Shown here piece by piece: positions 46,744 to 56,693 of a stretch of 64,000 bases of DNA. The first letter of the stretch is position 1. Every line of letters begins with the position of its first letter. Made by a program: the position numbers and the translations under genes. The notes beneath the pieces were generated by a model that worked only from the letters and a program-made list of their open reading frames with translations, ran no database searches and was not told where the DNA came from. Source of the DNA: Kingella denitrificans ATCC 33394 (GTDB taxonomy: Bacteria; Pseudomonadota; Gammaproteobacteria; Burkholderiales; Neisseriaceae); the NCBI RefSeq assembly GCF_000190695.1, contig NZ_GL870929.1, positions 332,853-396,852 on the forward strand. The letters run 5' to 3'.

Positions 46744-48615
46744 TCATTGCCCGCGCAAAAACAGCGCGTCCAAATCCGCCAATGCCAAATGCACCCAAGT
46801 CGGACGGCCGTGGTTGCATTGGTTGCTGCGCGACGTGTTTTCCATATCGCGCAACAGGGCGTTCATTTCGGGCAGGGTGAGCTGCCGCCCCGCACGCACC
46901 GAACCGTGGCACGCCATGGTGGCGAATATCCGGTTTTCCATCGATTCCACGGTTTGCGAGCTGCCCACGCTGCCCAGTTCGCGCAACACGTTCTGCGCCA
47001 ATGCCACGGCATCGGCCTTGCCCAGCATGGCCGGCACGGAACGCACGGCAATCTGCCCGTTGCCTTCGTCTGAAAGCAGCAGGCCGTATTCGCGCAGTGT
47101 TTCCCCGTGTTCAGCCAGCACGGCGCGTTCGGTATGGCTGGCGGCAAACACGGGCGGAATCAGCAGCATTTGCGTTTGCAGGCTGCCTTGCTGCCGCTGC
47201 GCCTTCATTTTTTCGTAATTCACGCGTTCGGCGGCGGCGTGCATATCGACCAAAATCAGGCCTTCCGCCGTCTGCGCCAAAATATAAATGCCCAGAAGCT
47301 GCGCCAACGCGAAGCCCAGCGGATATTCGGGCGGCTCGGCCGCTTCGGCTTCGGGTGCAGGCTGTTTCGGGGTGCAGGCTGCTTTTTCGATGGGGAAATC
47401 ATCGTCGCGGCGGTAAAGTTCGGCATAGGTTTGCAGGGCGGCGCGGTTTTCTTTCAGCGACAAACTGCGCTGCTGCGGCGCGCGGTAGGCCGAGTAGGGG
47501 GCAGGGGCGGAAGGGGCTTCGCCGGAAGTGGGCATGGCTGCCGTTTCGGTGTGCAGGCTGCTTTGAACGTTCGGAAAACGCTGCTGCAAAATATCGCCCG
47601 CATTGCCCACGCTGCCGGTCATGTCCGCGCGCGTGCCTTCCAGCGCTTTGTCCAAGGTGTGAAACACCAGCCGGTGCACGGCCTGGCTGTCGCGGAAGCG
47701 GATTTCGGTTTTGGTCGGATGCACGTTCACGTCCACCATTTCGGGCGGCATTTCCAAAAATAAGGCGAATGCCGGCGTGATTTTGTGGTGCAGCACGTCG
47801 CGGTATGCCTGCTTCACGGCGTGCAGCACCACTTTGTCACGCACGAAACGCCGATTGACAAAGCAAAACTGCAATTCCGATTTGCCTTTGGCAAACGTGG
47901 GTTTGGAAACGAATCCGTGTACGCGCACCGCGCCTTCGCCGCTGTCCACCGGCAGGCTGGCGGACTGAAACTCCGCGCCCATCACCGCCGCCATGCGCTC
48001 TTCCAGGCTTTGAACGGGATAGCGGAACACGGTTTTGCCGTTGTGCGCCAGCGAAAAAGCAGCCTGCGGATTAGCCAGCGCCAAGCGTTCCAGCATGGCG
48101 GCGCAATGGGCGTATTCGGTGTTTTCGGATTTCAGGAATTTGCGCCGCGCGGGCGTGTTGAAAAAGAGTTCGCGCACTTCCACCGTGGTGCCTTCGGGGT
48201 GCGCCGCCGCATTGACCGCGCTCAAAACGCCGTCTTCGGCACGGATTTCGTGTGCGTGCGGCAAATCGGCGGTGCGGCTGGTCAGCGTCAGGCGCGACAC
48301 GGAGGCGATACTGGCCAGCCCTTCGCCGCGAAAACCCATGCTGCGGACATGTTCCAAATCGTGCAACTGTTTGATTTTGCTGGTGGCGTGGCGAGAGAGT
48401 GCCAAGGGAAGGTCGTCGGCGTGGATGCCGTTGCCGTTGTCGGTCACGCGGATGAGTTTGATGCCACCACCCGCCAGTTCCACGCTGATATGCGTCGCCC
48501 CCGCGTCCAAGCTGTTTTCTACGATTTCTTTGAGCGCGGCGGCGGGGCGTTCCACTACTTCGCCGGCGGCGATTTGATTGACGAGATGGTCGGGCAGGGC
48601 ATGAATACGGTGCAT
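46744..48615 (-). CDS. mutL: DNA mismatch repair protein MutL
   Basis: A 623-residue mismatch-repair ATPase and nicking endonuclease. The GHKL motifs are IAAGEVVERPAAALKEIVENSLDAGAT, VTDNGNGI and SMGFRGEGLASIASVSRL in the first 105 residues. A Pro-rich linker carries two translated DUS copies (47373, 47552). The C-terminal domain keeps the endonuclease motif DMHAAAERVNYE (D-x-H-A-x2-E-x4-E), as in neisserial MutL and unlike E. coli. The ATG at 48613 (MHRIHALPDHLVNQIAAGEVV) is the family start; the longer upstream frame is rejected. It is divergent from pyrB. Confidence 0.96.
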   Translation of the reverse strand: MHRIHALPDHLVNQIAAGEVVERPAAALKEIVENSLDAGATHISVELAGGGIKLIRVTDNGNGIHADDLPLALSRHATSKIKQLHDLEHVRSMGFRGEGLASIASVSRLTLTSRTADLPHAHEIRAEDGVLSAVNAAAHPEGTTVEVRELFFNTPARRKFLKSENTEYAHCAAMLERLALANPQAAFSLAHNGKTVFRYPVQSLEERMAAVMGAEFQSASLPVDSGEGAVRVHGFVSKPTFAKGKSELQFCFVNRRFVRDKVVLHAVKQAYRDVLHHKITPAFALFLEMPPEMVDVNVHPTKTEIRFRDSQAVHRLVFHTLDKALEGTRADMTGSVGNAGDILQQRFPNVQSSLHTETAAMPTSGEAPSAPAPYSAYRAPQQRSLSLKENRAALQTYAELYRRDDDFPIEKAACTPKQPAPEAEAAEPPEYPLGFALAQLLGIYILAQTAEGLILVDMHAAAERVNYEKMKAQRQQGSLQTQMLLIPPVFAASHTERAVLAEHGETLREYGLLLSDEGNGQIAVRSVPAMLGKADAVALAQNVLRELGSVGSSQTVESMENRIFATMACHGSVRAGRQLTLPEMNALLRDMENTSRSNQCNHGRPTWVHLALADLDALFLRGQ

Positions 48616-48851
48616 GGATAGGGATTCGGTCGGCAGAAAACGGCTTATTTTAAAGCGTTTTGCGCAGGCTGCAAACTGCTTGTCTGCATGGCGGGGAAAA
48701 CCGTATAATGTCGGGCACTTGTCTGTTGATATGAGCGCGCTGCCGATAAAGATACACCGCCACAATGCCCGTTGCCTTGTTCCAAACGGGTTTTTTGTTG
48801 CCCGAAAGCAGCCTGCACCTCCCCCACCGTCCATCCTGCGAGAGTCCGATT

Positions 48852-49772
48852 ATGCCGAACCCATTGTACCGTCAAAATATTTTATCCGTTTCCGATTTGA
48901 GCATCGAGCAGCTGCAATGCCTGCTGGACACCGCGCTGCGCCTGAAACGGCAGCCGCGCGGCGATTTGCTGGAAGGGCGGCTGATTGCGTCCTGCTTCTT
49001 CGAACCTTCCACCCGCACGCGCCTGTCGTTCGAAACCGCCGTGCAGCGGCTGGGTGGCAAGGTCATCGGTTTTGCCGACGGCGCGAACACCAGCGCGAAA
49101 AAAGGCGAAACGCTGGCCGATACCGCGCGAATTATCTCCAGCTATGCCGATGCGATTGTCCAACGCCACCCGAAAGACGGCGCAGCGCGCGTGTTGGCCG
49201 AATTTTCGCGCGTACCCGTGATTAACGCGGGCGACGGCACCAATCAGCACCCCAGCCAAACGCTGCTGGATTTGGTCACCATTTACGAAACGCAAGGCAG
49301 CCTGCACCATCTGAAAATCGCCATGTGCGGTGATTTGAAATACGGACGCACCGTGCATTCGCTGGCACAAGCCTTAAAACGGTTCGGCTGCGAATTTGCG
49401 TTCGTATCGCCGCCCAGCCTGGCCATGCCCGAATACATTACCGAAGAATTGGACGAGGCCGACGCAAAATGGCAGATACTGCCCAATTTGGAAAGTGCGG
49501 CGGAATGGGCCGACATCCTGTATATGACCCGCGTGCAGCGCGAACGCTTCGATGACGAGGAATTCGCCAAAATTCAAGGTAAATTCAACCTGCATGCCGC
49601 TACATTGGCCAACGCCAAACCCAACCTGCGCGTGCTGCACCCCCTGCCGCGCGTGGACGAAATTGCGCCCGACGTAGATGGCACGCCGTATGCTTATTAC
49701 TTTGAGCAAGCACAAAACGGCGTATTTGCGCGCATGGCCATGCTTGCACTGGTGTTGAATGAAAATGTGTAG
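48852..49772 (+). CDS. pyrB: aspartate carbamoyltransferase catalytic chain
   Basis: A 306-residue catalytic subunit that forms carbamoyl-aspartate, the committed pyrimidine step. The carbamoyl-phosphate motif [15 protein letters not shown] is at about 50-64. [22 protein letters not shown] (about 128-149), [16 protein letters not shown] and [15 protein letters not shown] give the remaining active-site loops. It is of the PyrI-binding E. coli type. A near-DUS is translated as QGSLHHL. pyrI is not next to it but 2.0 kb downstream (51809), after two unrelated envelope genes. An exact DUS lies upstream at 48806. Confidence 0.97.
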   Translation: MPNPLYRQNILSVSDLSIEQLQCLLDTALRLKRQPRGDLLEGRLIASCFFEPSTRTRLSFETAVQRLGGKVIGFADGANTSAKKGETLADTARIISSYADAIVQRHPKDGAARVLAEFSRVPVINAGDGTNQHPSQTLLDLVTIYETQGSLHHLKIAMCGDLKYGRTVHSLAQALKRFGCEFAFVSPPSLAMPEYITEELDEADAKWQILPNLESAAEWADILYMTRVQRERFDDEEFAKIQGKFNLHAATLANAKPNLRVLHPLPRVDEIAPDVDGTPYAYYFEQAQNGVFARMAMLALVLNENV

Positions 49773-49825
49773 GGATTAAGTCTTCATTCAGCCTGAAAAT
49801 CCATTTTGCAAGAAAGTTCAAAAGA

Positions 49826-51157
49826 ATGTACGCGAGAAAATTATTGGTGGTGATGTGCTTGGCGGCACTCACTGCAGGCTGCAATGAAGACGAAAAATCA
49901 GGCCTCGGCACGGCAAAAGGCTTGGCCATGGCCAACTCAACCTCCGGCTCGTCTTCCAATAACAATAACTATGCGAAACTCGGCGGACGGGAATACGCTT
50001 CCGCACAAACGCCTGCGCCTACTCCGAGCCCTACACCTGCACCTGCACCCACGCCAAGTCCTGCACCTACTCCAACGCCGACGCCTAATCCGACACCGTC
50101 GCCAAGTCCCGTACCCACTCCTTCGCCGACACCGTCCCCAGCGCCTGCGCCAACACCGGCGCCCACACCCGCACCTTCCGCAAACGGTTGCGAGCACCCG
50201 ACCGATGAATCCGGGCAATGGCGGAGCGCGAAATGCTATGAATTCAAGGAAGGGCGCGTGCCTGCCGATTGGGAAAGCAAAGAAATCCGCAATCATTTGC
50301 ACAGCTATTTGTCCTACCTGCCGGGAAATGTCTCTTTTGTGGCCGGCGATTATGCCCAACTGACCACGCGCCGCCACTGCGTCGATAAAGTAGGCGACCC
50401 GTTAAACGACGGCAACGCCACTTCAGGTGTGTGCCAGGCAGGGAAAGTGACCCAGTATTCCAGCGGCCGGCTGGAAACCATCGGTATGGTAGATGCAAGC
50501 CGCCCGTTCCGCGCCGAAGTCCGCGCCAAAATGAATTGGAACAGGCTGCACGGCATGCGTACCGCGCTTTGGTTGAACAAGCATAAAAACGAAGATAGCA
50601 TCCGCACCTGCAAAACCCCCGGCGGTGGCAGTGCGCCTTACGGTTCGCTGCTGATTCTGGAATGGTTCTCCGCCATGCCGGATTATGCCTTCCCCGCATC
50701 CAGCATCAGCTGCTATTACAGCACGGCGGGTCAAGAATGGCGCACCCGCGTATTCGTTCACCGTTTGGAAAACCGCATCCGCAACCGTTCCTCTTGGCTG
50801 ACGCATGATTGGCATGTTTGGGCCATCGAATATGATGGCACCAGAATCCGTTATTACATGGACGGCAAACTGATTCCCGTGCACCATTACCGCGTGAACG
50901 ATTCCAGCACGGTCGATGTAACCGACTACCGCAGTTTCACGCCGGACGGCACATACGTTTCCACCATGCCCGACGAGGACTACACCAAACTGCAAATCGA
51001 TCCTGATTTGGTTAAACAAGTGCTCCGAAACGACAAATGGCATTTCGTTTTGAACGATTATGTGGAATGGGAAGACAATCTGGATCCGCCGTCCCTCAGC
51101 GAGCCTTTCCCGATGCAGACCACGCAGATTGACTATGTGCGGCTGTATTATAAATAA
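49826..51157 (+). CDS. lipoprotein with Pro-rich linker and GH16-like lectin/glucanase domain
   Basis: A 443-residue lipoprotein. The signal peptide ends in the lipobox LTAGC (Cys19). An Asn/Ser linker, then a Pro/Thr/Ser/Ala repeat (about 61-118, xPxP units) spans the envelope. The C-terminal domain (about 120-443) looks like the concanavalin-type fold of glycoside hydrolase 16: [20 protein letters not shown] and the last strand IDYVRLYYK are typical. The GH16 catalytic ExDxxE appears as SLLILE (274-279), so only the last Glu is kept; it is probably a binding protein, not a hydrolase. Four or more cysteines may form disulfides. It lies between pyrB and pyrI. Confidence 0.72.
   Translation: MYARKLLVVMCLAALTAGCNEDEKSGLGTAKGLAMANSTSGSSSNNNNYAKLGGREYASAQTPAPTPSPTPAPAPTPSPAPTPTPTPNPTPSPSPVPTPSPTPSPAPAPTPAPTPAPSANGCEHPTDESGQWRSAKCYEFKEGRVPADWESKEIRNHLHSYLSYLPGNVSFVAGDYAQLTTRRHCVDKVGDPLNDGNATSGVCQAGKVTQYSSGRLETIGMVDASRPFRAEVRAKMNWNRLHGMRTALWLNKHKNEDSIRTCKTPGGGSAPYGSLLILEWFSAMPDYAFPASSISCYYSTAGQEWRTRVFVHRLENRIRNRSSWLTHDWHVWAIEYDGTRIRYYMDGKLIPVHHYRVNDSSTVDVTDYRSFTPDGTYVSTMPDEDYTKLQIDPDLVKQVLRNDKWHFVLNDYVEWEDNLDPPSLSEPFPMQTTQIDYVRLYYK
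50011..50181 (+). repeat. short-unit Pro-coding repeat in the lipoprotein gene
   Basis: A low-complexity run of CCN-ACN/GCN/AGN codons encodes alternating Pro with Thr, Ser or Ala. The units are imperfect at the base level, so slippage is possible but not strongly favoured. Length variation between strains would be expected. Confidence 0.7.
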
Positions 51158-51220
51158 CATCCCATGCAGGCTGCCCGAAAGCGATAGATTCGTGTATTAT
51201 CGGGCAGCCTGAAATATTTC

Positions 51221-51748
51221 ATGAGCACCATGCCCGATATGCCCGACCGCCTGAACAAAACCCTTTACACTCTCCTTTTTGCGGTGCTGCTGGTTGTCAT
51301 CAGCCGGCAAATCGACCGATGGCTGGATACGGAAATTGTGTGGCGGATGCCCTTGCGGGCGGGATGCGCGCTATTGTTTGGCAGCATGCTGCTGTATCAC
51401 GGCAAAACGTATCACCTAAAGCAGCCTGCACAAGGCTGGGAACGGACTGTTCATACCGCCAAACGCATTTTGTATTATGGTGCAGGCTGCTTTGCGTTGG
51501 CGCATATTGTCGGCGTTGTCAGCACTTATGCCGTGCCCGGCCGACCCGAACAGGCACGCCTGCTCCAACGCCCAATCATCCGCGAAACCGGCCAACCACG
51601 CTGCGAACAAGGCTATTGCCAATGGCAGGTGCGGCGCGACAACGGCAGCACGGCAATGATATGGCTGCCGGAACACCAACAAGAGGACGCTACGGTGCAA
51701 ATATGGGTTTGGCAATCATGGCTGGCCGTGCGCATGGAAAGCGAATAA
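51221..51748 (+). CDS. inner-membrane protein with periplasmic C-domain, 175 aa
   Basis: A 175-residue protein of unknown family. Hydrophobic segments lie at about residues 15-31 (LYTLLFAVLLVVISRQI), 43-58 (MPLRAGCALLFGSMLLY) and 87-106 (GAGCFALAHIVGVVSTYAV). The C-terminal 65 residues are soluble, with a Cys pair (RCEQGYCQW) and a Trp-rich end. Two exact DUS copies (51419, 51481) are translated as LKQPAQ and GAGCF, the latter inside a membrane helix. It follows the GH16-like lipoprotein by 63 bases and precedes pyrI by 60, so all four genes from pyrB to pyrI may be one transcript. Confidence 0.6.
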   Translation: MSTMPDMPDRLNKTLYTLLFAVLLVVISRQIDRWLDTEIVWRMPLRAGCALLFGSMLLYHGKTYHLKQPAQGWERTVHTAKRILYYGAGCFALAHIVGVVSTYAVPGRPEQARLLQRPIIRETGQPRCEQGYCQWQVRRDNGSTAMIWLPEHQQEDATVQIWVWQSWLAVRMESE

Positions 51749-51808
51749 GGCGGACGGCACGGATTTTGCCGCCGTTGGAAACGAACGAAACACAACAGGG
51801 AGACTTGA

Positions 51809-52267
51809 ATGAAAACGAAACAACTCAGCGTAGAAGCCATTGAGAACGGCACGGTGATTGACCATATTCCGGCAGGGCTGGGGCTGACGATTCTGCGCCA
51901 GTTCAAACTGCTGCATTACGGCAGCGCGGTCACGGTGGGCTTCAACCTGCCCAGCAAAACGCAAGGCAGCAAAGACATTATCAAAATCAAAGACGTATTC
52001 CTAACCGAGCAGGATGCGAACCGCCTTGCCCTGTTCGCGCCCGAAGCAGTGGTCAATACCATCCGTGATTTCCAAGTCACCGACAAACGCCGCTTGACGC
52101 TGCCGGACGAAATCTCCGAAGTGTTCCGCTGCCCGAATACCAACTGCGCCAGCCACAGCGAGCCGGTCGCCAGCCGCTTTTATGTGCGCCAGCAGGGCGG
52201 CAAAACCAAATTGAAATGCCATTATTGCGAAAAAACATTCCCCAGAGAATTCGTGGTGGAAGCATAA
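51809..52267 (+). CDS. pyrI: aspartate carbamoyltransferase regulatory chain
   Basis: A 152-residue allosteric subunit that binds CTP or ATP and joins PyrB trimers. The N-terminal nucleotide-binding domain starts [29 protein letters not shown]. The zinc domain has [17 protein letters not shown] and CHYC, giving the four Cys ligands. Length is as in E. coli. AGGGAGAC precedes the ATG. Its partner pyrB ends at 49772; two genes lie between, so stoichiometric expression must pass through them or come from another promoter. No clear separate promoter is seen. Confidence 0.96.
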   Translation: MKTKQLSVEAIENGTVIDHIPAGLGLTILRQFKLLHYGSAVTVGFNLPSKTQGSKDIIKIKDVFLTEQDANRLALFAPEAVVNTIRDFQVTDKRRLTLPDEISEVFRCPNTNCASHSEPVASRFYVRQQGGKTKLKCHYCEKTFPREFVVEA

Positions 52268-52286
52268 TTTCAGGCAGAAATGAACG

Positions 52287-52326
52287 CGCAGGCTGCTTTT
52301 TCCCTTGAATAAAAGCAGCCTGCACC
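52287..52326. terminator. DUS hairpin after pyrI
   Basis: GCGCAGGCTGCTTTT (one mismatch to DUS) faces exact forward DUS 52313-52324 with a short loop, 20 bases after the pyrI stop. It probably terminates the pyrB-to-pyrI unit. Confidence 0.6.
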
Positions 52327-52369
52327 CATATTGGGCCGCATGACGACACATTCATTGAAGAGAACCCCC

Positions 52370-53263
52370 ATGAACAACAATCAACGCACCCGTTTCCTTT
52401 TCGACCAAATGCCCGTCCGCGGACTGCACGTCCAAGTGGAAGAAGTTTGGCAACACATCCTCCGCCGCAAACATTATCCTGTCGCCATCCGCCGCGCATT
52501 GGGTGAACTCCTGGCCGCAGGCAGCCTGCTCTCGGGCAATCTGAAAACCGAAGGCACACTCATCATCCAAGTGCAGGGGCAGGGCGCGCTCAAAATGCTG
52601 GTGGTGGAAGCCACATCCGAAAACACCCTGCGCGCCACCGCACGCTGGGACGAAACCGCCCACATCGCCGATGATGCCGCATTGAGCGAACTTTTGGGCA
52701 ATCAAGGCATTTTCGCCATCACCCTGCAACCGAAAGACGGCGAACCCTGGCAAGGCATCGTGCCGCTGGAAGGCGGCAGCATCGCCGATATGCTGATGCA
52801 CTACATGGCGCATTCCGAGCAGCTGGAAACCCACATCGCCTTGGCGGCAGACGAAAAAACCGCCGCCGGCTTCCTGCTGCAACGCCTGCCCGAAGAACAG
52901 CCCGACCCCGAAGCGTGGCAGCATGTTACCACATTGGCACAAACGCTCACCGCCGACGAATTGCTGCATCTGGACGCGCAAAATGTGCTGTACCGCCTGT
53001 TCCACGAAACGCCGCCACGCGTGTTCGCGCCCGAAGCCTTGGAATTCGCCTGCACCTGCTCGCGCGGCAAAGTCAGCGACATGCTGCTGATGCTGGGCGG
53101 ACAAGAAGTCGGCCAGGCCGTTGCCGAAGAAGGCAGCATCACGGTGGACTGCGATTTCTGCAACGAGCAATACACGTTTGACGAAACCGATGTGAACGCC
53201 CTGTTCGGCAGCGATATCGTCAGCGCCGTAAAAAACGAAAACAGCCGCCACACGGTACAATAA
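52370..53263 (+). CDS. hslO: redox-regulated chaperonin Hsp33
   Basis: A 297-residue holdase chaperone switched on by oxidation. The zinc centre near the C-terminus is CTCSRGKVSDMLLMLGGQEVGQAVAEEGSITVDCDFC (CxC and CxxC), all four cysteines present. The N-terminal domain has the family pattern RGLHVQVEEVW, HYPVAIRRALGELLAAGSLLSGNLKTEGTLIIQVQG. The ATG at 52370 follows GAAGAGAACC. It stands alone after the pyrI terminator. OxyR at the window's end is another oxidative-stress component but is not linked. Confidence 0.96.
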   Translation: MNNNQRTRFLFDQMPVRGLHVQVEEVWQHILRRKHYPVAIRRALGELLAAGSLLSGNLKTEGTLIIQVQGQGALKMLVVEATSENTLRATARWDETAHIADDAALSELLGNQGIFAITLQPKDGEPWQGIVPLEGGSIADMLMHYMAHSEQLETHIALAADEKTAAGFLLQRLPEEQPDPEAWQHVTTLAQTLTADELLHLDAQNVLYRLFHETPPRVFAPEALEFACTCSRGKVSDMLLMLGGQEVGQAVAEEGSITVDCDFCNEQYTFDETDVNALFGSDIVSAVKNENSRHTVQ

Positions 53264-53268
53264 CGCAT

Positions 53269-53399
53269 AAAGCAGCCTGCACCGACATTGTTTAACGTGC
53301 AGGCTGCTTTTTCATATCGAAAATATTGCTGCAAATACGTCCATCTACAAACCCAAAAGCAGCCTGCACGTCCAATCCAACCGAATGCAGGCTGCTTTT
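53269..53399. repeat. two tandem DUS hairpins between hslO and the POT gene
   Basis: The 378-base gap 53264-53641 holds two inverted pairs: forward 53270-53281 with reverse 53298-53309, and forward 53357-53368 with reverse 53386-53397, each ending in a T run. The first probably terminates hslO. The rest of the gap (53400-53641) is AT-rich leader for the transporter; I see no RNA gene or clear promoter pair in it. Confidence 0.7.
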
Positions 53400-53641
53400 T
53401 TGCAATAAAAAGGGCAGAGTAGGGCGTGCATCCACATTTGATTACCGCTATTTGTTTTCCTATCCATGCCCAAACACAAGGCGCATAAAACTGCCCATAT
53501 TCCGTCAATAACTTTTTTCTCATTATCATCAAATAATTATGCAAACATTCTGCAAATTTTCCCTTCACAGTTTACAAATCAATAAATATTGTGTTAGATT
53601 TCGTTAAACATTTGCATAATTACGTTATTGGAGGAACCACT

Positions 53642-55096
53642 ATGTCTGTGCAACAAAACGGCAAAACCTTTTTCGGCCACCCGTTCCAATTATCCAGCCT
53701 GTTCCACATCGAATTGTGGGAGCGCTTTTCGTTCTACGGCATGCAGGCCATCCTCCTGTTTTATCTATATTTTGCAGCCAGCAAAGGTGGCTTGGGCATC
53801 GATGAAGCAGAAGCCGGCGGCATTTCCGCCATTTACGGCGGCAGTATTTACCTGCTGACCTTGCTGGGCGGCTGGATTTCCGACCGCGTGCTGGGCGCAG
53901 AACGCACATTGTTCTATTCAGGCATCACGGTAATGGCCGGACACATCGCCTTGGCCATCTTCCCCGGTTTAGCAGGATTGATATCTGGCCTTGTGCTGGT
54001 GGCCTTGGGCAGTGGCGGCGTGAAAGCCTCTGCCAGCGCAATGGTCGGCTCGCTGTATGAACAAGACGACACTAAACATTTGCGCGATGCAGGCTTCTCC
54101 CTGTTCTATCTATCCATCAATATCGGCGCATTCTCCGGCCCGCTGCTGACCGGATACCTGCAAAACAGAATTGGTTTCCACTGGGGCTTCGGCGCAGCGG
54201 CTGTCGGCATGGCATTCGGTTTGGTACAATACGCACGCGGCCGCAAAAACCTGCCGCCCACCGCCGCCGTGAATCCGCTGAAACCCAACGAAAAAACATT
54301 TGTGTTGGCAGGTTTCATCGGTGCATTGGTGGTGTTGGCCATCGTATTTGCCACAGGATTGGTGAATTACGACAACTTTAAAAACGTTCTGTTCGGCTTC
54401 ATATTGGTCGTTACCACCGTTTATTTTGCCCGCCTGTTCATTACCGGCAAACAACTGGGCGCCAAAACCAACTACATCATCGCTTATATTCCTTTGTTCA
54501 TTGCAGCCTGCATTTTCTGGGCCGTTTGGTTTCAAGTATTTACCGCCGTCAGCATTTATTTTGAAAAATTCATGAGACTGAACCGCATGATTGACGGTTT
54601 CGAAGTCCCACCAGCATGGCTCGCTTCCGCACAAGGTCTGTGGGTCATCCTGCTGGCCAGCGGGATGGCTGCCATGTGGACCAAAATGGGCGACAAACAA
54701 CCCAAAACACCGTTTAAATTTTCGCTGTCCCTGATTGTGGTGGGCTTGGCATACGGCGTATTCCTGCCTTATACCTACAGCAATACAATTATGTCGATGG
54801 TTGGCATGGTGTTCGTGCTGTTCCTGCTTACCGTTGCAGAATTGCTGATTTCACCCATTTCCCTGTCGCTGGCCACCAAAATTGCACCGACACAATTCAA
54901 AACCCAAATGGTTGCGCTCAACTTCCTCACCATCTCTGTCGGCATTACCGCAGGCGGCAAACTGTTCGGTGCATATTATGACGAACAAAACTTGTCCAAA
55001 TTCTTCGAATTGATGACATATCTCGGCGTGGGTGCAGGCTGCATTTTGCTCTTGCTCGTACCCGTGTTGAATAAATTGCTAAAAGGTATTGATTAA
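53642..55096 (+). CDS. POT-family proton-dependent peptide transporter
   Basis: A 484-residue inner-membrane symporter for di- and tripeptides with about 14 hydrophobic segments. The POT signature [21 protein letters not shown] (ExxERFxYYG type) is at about residues 21-41. The second family motif region [19 protein letters not shown] and the late [17 protein letters not shown] follow. An ATG with GGAGG upstream (53642) is chosen over a longer in-frame start. The gene is AT-richer than its left neighbours and has no exact DUS. trpS follows after 11 bases, so they may be co-transcribed. Confidence 0.93.
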   Translation: MSVQQNGKTFFGHPFQLSSLFHIELWERFSFYGMQAILLFYLYFAASKGGLGIDEAEAGGISAIYGGSIYLLTLLGGWISDRVLGAERTLFYSGITVMAGHIALAIFPGLAGLISGLVLVALGSGGVKASASAMVGSLYEQDDTKHLRDAGFSLFYLSINIGAFSGPLLTGYLQNRIGFHWGFGAAAVGMAFGLVQYARGRKNLPPTAAVNPLKPNEKTFVLAGFIGALVVLAIVFATGLVNYDNFKNVLFGFILVVTTVYFARLFITGKQLGAKTNYIIAYIPLFIAACIFWAVWFQVFTAVSIYFEKFMRLNRMIDGFEVPPAWLASAQGLWVILLASGMAAMWTKMGDKQPKTPFKFSLSLIVVGLAYGVFLPYTYSNTIMSMVGMVFVLFLLTVAELLISPISLSLATKIAPTQFKTQMVALNFLTISVGITAGGKLFGAYYDEQNLSKFFELMTYLGVGAGCILLLLVPVLNKLLKGID

Positions 55097-55107
55097 GAAA
55101 GATATTC

Positions 55108-56121
55108 ATGGCAAAAAAACGTATCCTCACCGGAGTCACCACCACAGGCATTCCTCACTTGGGCAACTATGTCGGCGCCATCCGGCCCGCCATCCAAGCC
55201 GCCGCAGCGGAAGACACCGAAAGCTATCTTTTCCTGGCCAATTATCACGGCATTATCAAATGCCATGACCCCGCCATGATTGACGACTCCACGCGCGCCG
55301 TTGCCGCCACTTGGCTGGCGTGCGGGCTGGATACCGAGCGCACCACGTTTTACCGCCAATCCGATATCCCCGAAATTCTGGAACTCAACTGGATATTGAC
55401 CTGCATCACCGCAAAAGGCCTGATGAATCGTGCCCATGCTTACAAAGCCGCCGTGCAGGTCAATATCGATGCAGGGCTGGAAGACCAAGACCACCAAATC
55501 GAAATGGGGCTGTATAGTTACCCCATCTTGATGGCGGCCGACATCTTAATGTTTCAAGCCAATCAAGTCCCCGTTGGCCGAGATCAAATCCAACACGTTG
55601 AAATGGCACGCGATATTGCGCAACGCTTCAACCACCGCTTCGGCAAAAATTTGCTTACACTGCCAGAAGCCTTGATTGACGAAAATGTGCAGCTATTGGT
55701 CGGTCTGGACGGTCGGAAAATGTCCAAATCTTATGGCAATACCATTCCTTTGTTTCAAACGCCGAACCAACGTCAAAAAGCAGTCAATAAAATTGTGACC
55801 AATCTGAAAGAGCCCGGGGAACCTAAAGCCAAGGACGAAAGCCCGCTGTTTGAAATCTACCAAGCCTTTGCCACGCCCGAAGAAACGCAAGCATTTGAGC
55901 AAGCGCTTAACGAAGGCTTGGCTTGGGGTGAAGCCAAAAAATTGCTGTCTGCAAAAATTGGCGCAGAACTAGACAGCAAAACCGATGCTTACAATGACTT
56001 GATTGCGCACCCGCAGCGTATTGAAGAAATTCTGCAAGCCGGTGCGCACAAAGCGCGGGTAGAAGCACGTGAATTGCTGGCACAGGTAAAAGATGCTGTC
56101 GGCATTCATACGTTAAAATAA
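55108..56121 (+). CDS. trpS: tryptophanyl-tRNA synthetase
   Basis: A 337-residue class I aminoacyl-tRNA synthetase. The HIGH-type motif [13 protein letters not shown] is at about 12-24. The Trp pocket region follows, with [34 protein letters not shown] and the KMSKS loop [15 protein letters not shown] at about 203-217. Length is normal. AAGAAAG precedes the ATG. It is placed directly after the peptide transporter and ends at a hairpin. There is no T-box or Trp leader, as expected outside Firmicutes. Confidence 0.96.
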   Translation: MAKKRILTGVTTTGIPHLGNYVGAIRPAIQAAAAEDTESYLFLANYHGIIKCHDPAMIDDSTRAVAATWLACGLDTERTTFYRQSDIPEILELNWILTCITAKGLMNRAHAYKAAVQVNIDAGLEDQDHQIEMGLYSYPILMAADILMFQANQVPVGRDQIQHVEMARDIAQRFNHRFGKNLLTLPEALIDENVQLLVGLDGRKMSKSYGNTIPLFQTPNQRQKAVNKIVTNLKEPGEPKAKDESPLFEIYQAFATPEETQAFEQALNEGLAWGEAKKLLSAKIGAELDSKTDAYNDLIAHPQRIEEILQAGAHKARVEARELLAQVKDAVGIHTLK

Positions 56122-56126
56122 ATAGC

Positions 56127-56167
56127 AAAGCAGGCCGCACCAATCAAATGGATGCAGCCTGCTTTTT
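56127..56167 (+). terminator. trpS terminator (degenerate DUS hairpin)
   Basis: AAAGCAGGC and GCCTGCTTT pair perfectly over nine bases, followed by TT, just after the trpS stop. Both arms look like DUS that have drifted while keeping complementarity. The following stretch to 56518 is AT-rich. It contains only weak open frames and no gene I can support. Confidence 0.65.
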
Positions 56168-56483
56168 ATCTAGTTTAATAATTTAACATAATATTCATTA
56201 TGCGAACTATAGATTTTAAATCAATTTTAAAATCTACCGTCAATGATGAAACGGACATACCTCACTAATTTTCTCTTAATCAATCGTTGCGCTACCAAAT
56301 CACGAATGAAATAATTTGCTAATTTCAAATGTTTGTCAGGCTGCTTTTGAAACAACTCTGCCAAACAATCCATGCTGTAAATGTGATATCGAAAACAAAA
56401 GCAATTAAAATAATAGAAATAAAAATATGAACACACAATCAAGAAAATCAATTTGCCTAATACATACAATAGGTATAGATATG

Positions 56484-56511
56484 AAAAAACAGCCCTTTTT
56501 AAAGGACTGTT
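56484..56511 (-). terminator. terminator after tRNA-Leu
   Basis: On the minus strand AACAGTCCTTT and AAAGGGCTGTT pair (with G-T) around two bases and are followed by a run of T. It lies 7 bases after the encoded CCA of the tRNA. Confidence 0.75.
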
Positions 56512-56518
56512 TAAAATT

Positions 56519-56605
56519 TGGTGCCCAGAAGAAGACTCGAACTTCCACGTCCTTACGGACACTAGTACCTGAAACTAGCGCGTCTACCAATTCCGCCATC
56601 TGGGC
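56519..56605 (-). tRNA. tRNA-Leu (anticodon CAG)
   Basis: Read on the minus strand, the 87-base gene has a perfect 7-bp acceptor stem (GCCCAGA with TCTGGGC), discriminator A and encoded CCA. The D region is GGCGGAATTGGTAGACGCG. The anticodon stem-loop is CTAGT-TTCAGGT-ACTAG with anticodon CAG, and a class II variable arm follows (GTCCGTAAGGAC). The T loop is GTTCGAGTC. It decodes CUG, the common Leu codon in these genes. It is followed by a good terminator and lies divergent to rnr. Confidence 0.96.
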
Positions 56606-56647
56606 TTTGATTTTTACCATCATTTGCTGTAAAGTGTCGCAAATGAA

Positions 56648-56677
56648 TTGAAAGAAGCTGCATTATATAGATACTAT
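56648..56677 (+). promoter_or_regulatory. possible rnr promoter
   Basis: TTGAAA (56648-56653) is followed at 16-18 bases by weak -10 candidates within GATACTAT (56670-56677). The rnr ATG is at 56694 with AGGA upstream, so the leader would be short. Confidence 0.35.
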
Positions 56678-56693
56678 AAAAGGATTGTCAACC

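Noticed and set aside
56227..56562. Minus-strand open frame of 111 codons
   Set aside because: Its start lies inside the tRNA-Leu gene and it runs through AT-rich DNA with a DUS-like relic; no ribosome site or recognisable domain.
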